A stretch of DNA of 64,000 nt from UBA2136 sp047635695. GTDB lineage: Bacteria; Pseudomonadota; Alphaproteobacteria; UBA2136. Under the pieces are notes generated by a model that worked only from the letters and a program-made list of their open reading frames with translations, had not been told where the DNA came from and ran no database searches. Below, in pieces: positions 57,857 to 64,000 of this stretch. Numbering within the stretch: position 1 is the stretch's first letter; the number at the start of each line of letters is the position of its first letter. The position numbers and the translations under genes are program-made. Where the stretch lies: positions 57,120 through 121,119 of the forward strand of contig JBLILN010000002.1 in NCBI GenBank assembly GCA_047635695.1. Reading direction: 5' to 3'.

Positions 57857-60800
57857 AAACCTGAGTCGCCTTTTAAAAAAAGAACAGGATATTTCTGTTC
57901 TTGGTATTAGCGAACAATCATGTGCGTTTTTTGCTGGTGCAGTTCAAGACAACTTAAAAAACATTACCGTTCTTATAGCTAAAAACGCAGAGCATATGGA
58001 AAGTATTCTAGAGGAACTTTCTTGGTTTTACCCAAAAAAATATATTTACCCATTCCCTGCTTGGGACGTTCAACCCTATGATCGTTTAAGCGCTGACGGA
58101 AGCATTCAGGCCGCAAGATTACGTGCATTAAGTGCCTTAAAAAAAGATAAACCTTGTCTTATTGTTACAACTGCTAACGCCCTTTCTACTAAAGTACCTA
58201 CACTGGATGACTTACCAGAGACACTACACCTCACGGTGAATGACACAGTGGACCGCGAAAAAATAATCACCACCTTAACTGGCTGTGGCTATATGCGTGT
58301 GGGTACCGTGATGGAAGCGGGGGAGTTTTCTGTGCGGGGTTCCTTGCTTGATATATTTATTGCGACAGAACCTGACCCTGTGCGTATTGATTTTTTTGAC
58401 AACGAGATTGAAAGCATTAAAACCTTTGATCCAGTATCACAGCGCACGGATAAAGATCAAAAAACTGTCAACATTCAAAGTGTCACTGAAGTTGTTTTAA
58501 CAGAAAAAACAATTACAAATTTCCGCCAAGGCTGGCGTGAACATTTTCCCAATGGCACCATGGATGCTATTTATAAAGACATTACCGAAGGCCGTATCAA
58601 TGATATGATGGGGCACTATTTACCTTTATTCTACGGTACAAAAACGCTGCCAAGTTTTATTGATTTACTGCCTAAAAATGCTCTTATTATTCGCTCAAAT
58701 TTGGCAGAACAAGCATTTGAATCGCGTTCAAATGCTATTAATGAAGCTTATGACGCAAGGCTTAATGCGATAAGTTCAGAAAAAGGGCTGGATGGCGAAG
58801 TAAGCGACCCATACAGACCATTAAAACGTGAATACCTATATTTACAAAATGACGAATGGCTTAAAAAACATGATCAGCACAAATGGTTGCTTATGGCCGA
58901 TTTTGACGATGGCAATGACAATTTAGAAAAACTAAATGTCAATTCACTTACTTTTAGTTTAGCCGACAAACATGAACATAAAAATGTCCTCGATAGTGCT
59001 ATTTCCTTAATGAAGGAAGCGAGGAAATCTGGCCATCAGGTTCTTTTAAGCGCCCTTGTACCTTCTACACTTGTGCGTATGGAACGTGCACTTGAAGAGC
59101 ATGGATTACCCATGCCTCAAACGGTCAAAAATTATAACGAGTTTTTAAAATCTGACGGTCTTACAATGTCGGTCACACCACTGGCTTGGGGTTTTTACGA
59201 TAAAGAACTTGGTCAGCTTATCATTACCGAACAAGATTTATTTGGCGAAAAAAACAACCGACCTGTCAAACGTAAAAAACGTAAATCTGAAGATGTTATA
59301 TCACACTTCAATGAAATTGAAGTTGGCGGCTTAGTTGTTCATGCCGACCATGGTATTGGTCAGTTTGAAGGCCTTGTTACCATGGAAATCACGGCCAGCA
59401 AACAAGATTTTTTACACCTAACATATGACGGTGGCGACAAACTTTATGTACCCGTTGTTTCATTGGATGTATTATCAAAATATGGCGGTGATGCTGATAA
59501 TACAAAACTTGATAAATTAGGTGGTGCTGCCTGGCAAGCCCGTAAAGCAAAAGTTAAAAAAGACCTGATGGCCATGGCGGGTGACCTTATAAAAGTAGCC
59601 GCCGAACGAGAAACAAGAAAAGGTCACAGATACAATAAGCCAGACGGTATGTACGATGAATTTTGTGCAGGATTCCCCTTTGTACCAACCGTAGAACAGC
59701 AACAAGCTGTACACGATGTTGAGGACGATTTGTACAGTGATAACGTAATGGATAGGCTTGTTGTCGGTGACGTTGGCTTCGGTAAAACTGAAGTCGCTCT
59801 ACGCAGCGCTTTTATTGCCGCAGCTGACGGTAAACAAGTAGCCGTTACAGTACCCACAACTTTACTGGCAAGGCAACATTATGAAAACTTTAGCAACCGT
59901 TTTAAAAACTTCCCTTTACGTGTAGCGCTCCTTTCTAGGCTTATCACCGCCAAACAAAAAACAGAGGTTCTCGCAGGCCTTAAAAATGGCGAAATTGATA
60001 TTGTTATTGGCACACATGCCTTACTTGGTAACACCGTTAAATTTAACGACCTAGGGCTTTTGATTGTGGATGAAGAACAGCGTTTTGGTGTGGCACACAA
60101 AGAAAAATTAAAACAGCTTAAAGCTGATGTTGATGTTTTAACATTAACGGCAACACCTATACCACGTACGTTACAAATGTCATTATCGGGCTTACGTACA
60201 CTTTCTATGATTACAACACCACCTGTAGATAGGTTAGCTATACGTTCTTATGTAATGAAATTTGATCGAAAAGTAATGCGTGAAGCTATTTTGCGTGAAA
60301 TTTTCCGTGGTGGTCAGGTTTTCGTGGTCACACCAAGGGTGGATGGAATCGATAAACTGGCTGAAACCATTCAAAATCTTGTACCAGAAAGTAAGGTACG
60401 CATTGCGCATGGACAAATGCCAAAGGACGCCTTAGATAGAACAATGACTGATTTTTATGATGGTCATTTTAACGTTCTTATCGCAACAACTATTATTGAA
60501 TCAGGCATTGACGTACCAAGGGCTAACACGCTTATCGTCCATAGAGCCGATAGATTTGGCTTGGCACAATTGTACCAAATCCGTGGCCGCGTCGGGCGTT
60601 CTAAGGTACGTGCTTATGCTTATTTCTTGCTACCGGGTATAGGGCATATGACACAAGACGCCATTAAACGCTTACAAATACTTCAACGCCTAGAAGGTAT
60701 TGGGGCAGGGTTTACACTGGCTTCATACGATATGGACAAGCGAGGATCAGGGAATATTCTTGGTAAAGAACAAAGTGGCCATGTTAAAGAAGTGGGCTTT

Positions 60801-61337
60801 GAACTTTATAATAAACTTCTGCACGAGGCTGTTGCCATAACTAAACGACAAAAAGAAGAGGGGGCAAGCATTGATGAAATTCATGATACAAGCTTCACAC
60901 CGACATTAAACCTCGGTATTTCATTCCTTATTCCAGACCTTTATGTGACAGACCTTGGCACAAGAATGTCGCTCTATCGCCGCCTATCTAATTTAGATTC
61001 TGCTGAAGATATTGATGACTTTTCCGATGAGTTAATTGATAGGTTCGGTGACCTACCTCAAGAGGTATCGTCATTATTACAAGTTGTTATGCTAAAAAAT
61101 AGATGTAAAGCTTTAAATATAAGCAAGCTTGATATTGGCCCCAAAGGTATTGTTATTACACTGCATAATAAAACTTTTGCAAACCCTGTCGCTCTGTTAA
61201 ATTATGTGCAAAATAATGCAGGCCTTGTTACAGTGAAACCCGACCAAAGAATTATTATGCACCGCGCAATGCCAGAAGGACAGGCAAGGTTGCTAACCAT
61301 TGACGCAGTCTTAAAAACATTAGAGGGGTTACTATAA
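57846..61337 (+). CDS. mfd: transcription-repair coupling factor
   Basis: Mfd dislodges RNA polymerase stalled at lesions and recruits UvrA. The 1163-aa protein has the UvrB-like N-terminal module (AWDVQPYDRLSADGSIQAARL), the RNA-polymerase-interacting region with VHADHGIGQFEGL, Walker A VGDVGFGKTEVALRSAF, VDEEQRFGVAHKEKL, TATPIPRTLQMS, and the helicase C part DRFGLAQLYQIRGRVGRSK. A TRCF C-terminal domain follows. Length is normal. The start overlaps sdhE. Confidence 0.97.
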   Translation: MLTKNLSRLLKKEQDISVLGISEQSCAFFAGAVQDNLKNITVLIAKNAEHMESILEELSWFYPKKYIYPFPAWDVQPYDRLSADGSIQAARLRALSALKKDKPCLIVTTANALSTKVPTLDDLPETLHLTVNDTVDREKIITTLTGCGYMRVGTVMEAGEFSVRGSLLDIFIATEPDPVRIDFFDNEIESIKTFDPVSQRTDKDQKTVNIQSVTEVVLTEKTITNFRQGWREHFPNGTMDAIYKDITEGRINDMMGHYLPLFYGTKTLPSFIDLLPKNALIIRSNLAEQAFESRSNAINEAYDARLNAISSEKGLDGEVSDPYRPLKREYLYLQNDEWLKKHDQHKWLLMADFDDGNDNLEKLNVNSLTFSLADKHEHKNVLDSAISLMKEARKSGHQVLLSALVPSTLVRMERALEEHGLPMPQTVKNYNEFLKSDGLTMSVTPLAWGFYDKELGQLIITEQDLFGEKNNRPVKRKKRKSEDVISHFNEIEVGGLVVHADHGIGQFEGLVTMEITASKQDFLHLTYDGGDKLYVPVVSLDVLSKYGGDADNTKLDKLGGAAWQARKAKVKKDLMAMAGDLIKVAAERETRKGHRYNKPDGMYDEFCAGFPFVPTVEQQQAVHDVEDDLYSDNVMDRLVVGDVGFGKTEVALRSAFIAAADGKQVAVTVPTTLLARQHYENFSNRFKNFPLRVALLSRLITAKQKTEVLAGLKNGEIDIVIGTHALLGNTVKFNDLGLLIVDEEQRFGVAHKEKLKQLKADVDVLTLTATPIPRTLQMSLSGLRTLSMITTPPVDRLAIRSYVMKFDRKVMREAILREIFRGGQVFVVTPRVDGIDKLAETIQNLVPESKVRIAHGQMPKDALDRTMTDFYDGHFNVLIATTIIESGIDVPRANTLIVHRADRFGLAQLYQIRGRVGRSKVRAYAYFLLPGIGHMTQDAIKRLQILQRLEGIGAGFTLASYDMDKRGSGNILGKEQSGHVKEVGFELYNKLLHEAVAITKRQKEEGASIDEIHDTSFTPTLNLGISFLIPDLYVTDLGTRMSLYRRLSNLDSAEDIDDFSDELIDRFGDLPQEVSSLLQVVMLKNRCKALNISKLDIGPKGIVITLHNKTFANPVALLNYVQNNAGLVTVKPDQRIIMHRAMPEGQARLLTIDAVLKTLEGLL

Positions 61338-61784
61338 ATGAATACAATGTGTAAATTAGCAAGGCTTGTAACGGCTATTTTTATATTTATGACGTTTATT
61401 GCTGCGTCGTGGCCTTTTATCATGATTATGATACACGGTATAAACGCAACAACTTCAGCTATGCTACTTGAACACTTACCTTACTTACTTGTTTTAGTTT
61501 TTTTAGCGCTCAGCTTTCGTTTTATGGATAAACGTGAGACGTTAAAAAGGCGACGTATAGGGCTTGGTATGTTTTTCGTTATCATGACGCTTGTACTTAT
61601 TGGTAGTTTTTATCTAGAAACGGCTTTAATGGAAGAGCAAGAAAGACATGTAGCTGAACAACGGAAAATGCAAGAGATGCACCTTAAAATACGTCAAGAA
61701 AATGCCATTAATAATGCTATAACAGGCATGATAAATAGTATAAAAGAAAAGAAAACGCTTGATGTAAGTAGAACTTCAAAGTAA
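61338..61784 (+). CDS. hypothetical membrane protein with coiled-coil tail, 148 aa
   Basis: I do not recognise this protein. It has three hydrophobic segments (about residues 8-33, 44-60 and 74-92) separated by a basic loop, MDKRETLKRRRIG. A charged helical tail follows (EEQERHVAEQRKMQEMHLKIRQENAINNA) that could form a coiled coil. It starts on the base after the mfd stop codon, so it is translated from the mfd message, and precedes smpB by 8 bp. Confidence 0.7.
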   Translation: MNTMCKLARLVTAIFIFMTFIAASWPFIMIMIHGINATTSAMLLEHLPYLLVLVFLALSFRFMDKRETLKRRRIGLGMFFVIMTLVLIGSFYLETALMEEQERHVAEQRKMQEMHLKIRQENAINNAITGMINSIKEKKTLDVSRTSK

Positions 61785-61792
61785 ATAGAGAT

Positions 61793-62263
61793 ATGGCTAA
61801 GAAAAACAAACCAGATAATACCAACCTAATCGCGCAAAATAAAAAGGCGCGTCACGACTACGAGATTCTCGAGACATTCGAATGTGGGCTCGTATTAACG
61901 GGTAGCGAAGTAAAGTCCTTGCGTGAAAAGAAAGCGAGCATTAATGAATGCTATGCTCAATTTGACCGTAATAATGAACTTTATCTCATTAACAGCCATG
62001 TTTCTCATTATAAAAATGCAGGCTACGCTCAGCACGAAGAGACAAGAAGCCGTAAACTTCTCATGCATCGTCTAGAGCTTGACAGGATAGCCTTAAAAAA
62101 AGATCAGCAGTCATTAACACTTGTACCTCTTAAACTTTATTGGAAAGACGGGCGGGTTAAGGTTGAAATTGCACTTGGACGTGGGCGTAAAAAACATGAT
62201 AAACGTCAAGTCGGTAAAGATAATGATTGGAAACGACAACAGTCAAGGTTACTAAAGGGGTAA
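61793..62263 (+). CDS. smpB: SsrA-binding protein SmpB
   Basis: SmpB binds tmRNA and delivers it to stalled ribosomes. The 156-aa protein has IAQNKKARHDYEILETFECGLVLTGSEVKSLREKKASI, the RSRKLLMHR tRNA-binding motif region, LVPLKLYWKDGRVKVEIALGRGRKKHDKR, and the basic C-terminal tail. No ssrA gene is visible in the window. tdk follows 2 bp downstream. Confidence 0.96.
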   Translation: MAKKNKPDNTNLIAQNKKARHDYEILETFECGLVLTGSEVKSLREKKASINECYAQFDRNNELYLINSHVSHYKNAGYAQHEETRSRKLLMHRLELDRIALKKDQQSLTLVPLKLYWKDGRVKVEIALGRGRKKHDKRQVGKDNDWKRQQSRLLKG

Positions 62264-62265
62264 AA

Positions 62266-62841
62266 ATGGCAAAACTTTATTTTTATTATTCAGCGATGAA
62301 TGCAGGTAAAACAACGACTCTATTGCAAGCTGATTTTAATTATAAAGAACGTGGTTTAAATACGATCCTATATACTGCCGCTATCGATAACCGCTTTGCA
62401 AAAGGTAAAATAACCTCACGTATTGGCCTCGAAGCAGATGCACATATGTTTGATAGTCATACAAACCTACTATCTGAACTCAAAAAACATCACAAAACCA
62501 CACCTCTTAATTGTGTCTTAATCGACGAGGCTCAGTTTTTAACGGCGCAGCAAGTTGACGACTTAGCAAACTTTTGTGATACGCACTCAACCCCTATATT
62601 ATGCTATGGTTTGCGTACTGATTTTAAAGGCGCCTTATTTAGTGGAAGCAAACGTCTACTAGCTATCGCAGATGAACTTGTTGAGCTAAAAACTATCTGT
62701 GCATGCGGTGCAAAAGCTACGATGAACTTACGTGTTGATAGCCAAGGAAAAGGACTTAAAAAAGGCACACAAACTGAAATTGGCGGTAATGAATCTTATA
62801 CTTCGATGTGTCGGAAGCATTTTTACGAAGCTTTGTCTTAA
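62266..62841 (+). CDS. tdk: thymidine kinase
   Basis: Tdk phosphorylates thymidine in pyrimidine salvage. The 191-aa protein is the E. coli-like short type: P-loop SAMNAGKTTTLL (residues 9-20), LIDEAQFLTAQQVDDLA, CYGLRTDFKGALFSGS, and a lid with CACGAKA. The zinc site has at least Cys-x-Cys and a late MCRKHF. The ATG at 62266 has AAAGGGG 5 nt upstream; a longer frame overlapping smpB is not the real start. Confidence 0.95.
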   Translation: MAKLYFYYSAMNAGKTTTLLQADFNYKERGLNTILYTAAIDNRFAKGKITSRIGLEADAHMFDSHTNLLSELKKHHKTTPLNCVLIDEAQFLTAQQVDDLANFCDTHSTPILCYGLRTDFKGALFSGSKRLLAIADELVELKTICACGAKATMNLRVDSQGKGLKKGTQTEIGGNESYTSMCRKHFYEALS

Positions 62842-62950
62842 AATTACGCATAATAATAGTTGCTTTTCATGGCATTATTCTGTAAAAGTTGCCTAAAGGG
62901 AAAGCCTAAAAGGTACCCCTAAATGTAATTTGAATAAAGGTTTTTATATT

Positions 62951-63373
62951 ATGGCTATTGAACGCACACTTTCTATCATCAAACCAGACGCAACAGAAAA
63001 AAACATTGTTGGTAAAATTTTAACGCGCTTTGAAGACGCTGGTCTTAAAGTTGCAGCTATGAAAAAAATGAAACTTGACGATGCTCTTGCTGGTGGTTTT
63101 TACGCAGAACACAAAGAACGTCCATTCTTCGGTGAACTTGTTGGCTTCATGACTTCTGGTCCTGTTGTTGTGACTGTTCTTGAAGGCGAAAACGCTATTA
63201 ACACAAACCGTGACCTAATGGGCGCTACAAACCCAGCTGAAGCTGAAACAGGTACTATCCGCCGCGATTTCTGTGAAAGCATCGACGCAAATGGCGTACA
63301 CGGCTCTGACTCTGCTGAAGCAGCTGAACGTGAAATCAACTACTTCTTCAAATCGGAAGAACTTGTTGGCTAG
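62951..63373 (+). CDS. ndk: nucleoside diphosphate kinase
   Basis: Ndk balances NTP and dNTP pools. The 140-aa protein has IERTLSIIKPDATEKNIVGKI, HKERPFFGELVGFMTSGPVV, MGATNPAEAETGTIRRDF, and the catalytic His in NGVHGSDSAEAAEREINYFF. The ATG at 62951 matches the family start; an in-frame TTG at 62930 does not add conserved sequence. It stands alone with a strong terminator. Confidence 0.97.
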   Translation: MAIERTLSIIKPDATEKNIVGKILTRFEDAGLKVAAMKKMKLDDALAGGFYAEHKERPFFGELVGFMTSGPVVVTVLEGENAINTNRDLMGATNPAEAETGTIRRDFCESIDANGVHGSDSAEAAEREINYFFKSEELVG

Positions 63374-63443
63374 AGACTCGTCTCTTTTTAAGCCCATAGT
63401 CATTATATTATAATTATATATTGTTCGACGGTCGCTTATTTTT

Positions 63444-63468
63444 AAAAGGTCACTCCGGTGACCTTTTT
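63444..63468 (+). terminator. terminator of ndk
   Basis: The stem AAAGGTCAC/GTGACCTTT with a TCCG loop is followed by a T run. Confidence 0.88.
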
Positions 63469-63470
63469 TT

Positions 63471-63496
63471 TATGCTTATAAGTTTATATAAGCATA
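63471..63496. repeat. inverted repeat between two terminators
   Basis: TATGCTTAT (63471-63479) and ATAAGCATA (63488-63496) form a 9-bp AT-rich stem, wedged between the ndk and prkA terminators. Confidence 0.55.
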
Positions 63497-63497
63497 A

Positions 63498-63524
63498 AAA
63501 AAAGCCCCTTAAAAGGGGCTTTTT
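63498..63524 (-). terminator. terminator of prkA
   Basis: The stem AAAGCCCC/GGGGCTTT with a short AT loop lies about 20 bp beyond the prkA stop on the - strand. Confidence 0.85.
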
Positions 63525-63545
63525 ACTTCGATAGTTTAATTAAAA

Positions 63546-64000
63546 CTAAGCTGATTTACGAACACGTAAGTACCACTCAGATAACAAGCGTACTTGTTTC
63601 TCTGTGTAACCTTTGTCCACCATACGAGAAACAAAATTACTGTGTTTCTTAAGGTCTTCGTCAGACGACTTGCTGTTAAACGAAATAACAGGCAACAAGT
63701 CTTCAGTATTTGAGAACATTTTCTTCTCAATCACAGTACGAAGATTCTCGTACGAAGTCCATTTCGGGTTAGTGCCGTTGTTTTGTGCTTTTGCACGCAA
63801 GACAAAGTTCACAATTTCGTTACGGAAATCTTTCGGGTTACTGATACCAGCAGGTTTTTCAATTTTTTCAAGCTCGTCATTTAAAGCATGACGATCGAAT
63901 AATTGGCCTGTATCAGCATCGCGATATTCCTGATCTTGAATCCAAAAATCAGCATAAGTAACATAATGATCAAAAATGTTTTGACCATAATCACTGTACG
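63546..64000 (-). CDS. prkA: PrkA serine protein kinase, C-terminal part
   Basis: The frame is open to the window edge and reads the conserved end of PrkA: DFWIQDQEYRDADTGQLFDR, ALNDELEKIEKPAGISNPKDFRNEIVNFVLRAKA, WTSYENLRTVIEKKMFSNTEDLLPVISFN, and MVDKGYTEKQVRLLSEWYLRVRKSA. PrkA has an AAA+ domain and a kinase-like C-terminus. It normally forms an operon with yeaH and spoVR; here spoVR is ~60 kb away at the other end of the window. The upstream gene is out of view. At least 151 codons are present. Confidence 0.95.
   Translation of the reverse strand, partial: YSDYGQNIFDHYVTYADFWIQDQEYRDADTGQLFDRHALNDELEKIEKPAGISNPKDFRNEIVNFVLRAKAQNNGTNPKWTSYENLRTVIEKKMFSNTEDLLPVISFNSKSSDEDLKKHSNFVSRMVDKGYTEKQVRLLSEWYLRVRKSA

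Overview
This is a 64 kb chromosomal window from an AT-rich (roughly 35-40% GC by eye) Gram-negative bacterium, most likely a low-GC alphaproteobacterium. The evidence is gene content and order: hflK-hflC-degP, mreBCD-mrdA-rodA, a single bifunctional Rsh next to rpoZ, acpS-lepB-rnc-era, recG opposite sdhE-mfd, and a ParE-type topoisomerase subunit. The standard code is used, most stops are TAA, and many genes end in short T-rich hairpin terminators. I see no rRNA, tRNA, CRISPR array, insertion sequence or recognisable prophage.

Layout. 1-4.3 kb: the 3' end of rsmI, small unknown genes, a SpoVR gene and a BFD-like [2Fe-2S] protein. 4.4-14.7 kb: a surface-polysaccharide island holding an RmlC-like protein, RfbB, a GT4 glycosyltransferase, a hexapeptide acyltransferase, a DegT aminotransferase, AsnB, a CgeB-like glycosyltransferase and a flippase on +, and a methyltransferase, an acyltransferase-3 remnant and RfbA on -. 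14.9-29.8 kb: envelope and central metabolism on + (hflKC, degP, miaA, mreBCD, mrdA, rodA, sucA, sucB, an ankyrin protein). 29.8-38.2 kb: mostly small unknown or membrane genes, with parE, a YciA-like thioesterase, fabI and cinA-C. 38.4-43.5 kb: ftsH, prmA, elbB and a lone ABC permease. 43.6-47.4 kb: tuf, a tandem set of small membrane-protein genes and recX. 47.5-55.4 kb: a PanC-like pseudoenzyme candidate, rpoZ, rsh, a DUF2062 protein, acpS, lepB, rnc, era and mrp. 55.4-64 kb: recG(-), sdhE, mfd, smpB, tdk, ndk and the 3' part of prkA(-).

How the parts work together. RfbA and RfbB would make dTDP-4-keto-6-deoxyglucose. No rfbD is present. The RmlC-like protein has Ala where the catalytic His of the family lies, and aminotransferase and acyltransferase genes follow, so an N-acylated dTDP-amino sugar is at least as likely an end product as dTDP-rhamnose. 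The mre-mrd-rodA block builds the elongasome, HflKC and FtsH form a membrane quality-control unit, and lepB-rnc-era serve secretion and ribosome maturation.

The least explained material is a set of orphan small (often membrane) protein genes. Several carry a short stem-loop in the 5' leader, often directly against the Shine-Dalgarno sequence. A tandem paralogous set at 45.5-46.4 kb shares a repeated leader. Beside it lies an array of four TTCC boxes spaced exactly 11 bp. Two of the small membrane genes show apparent one-base frame disruptions at homopolymer runs. All functional calls come from reading the sequence; no database search was run.
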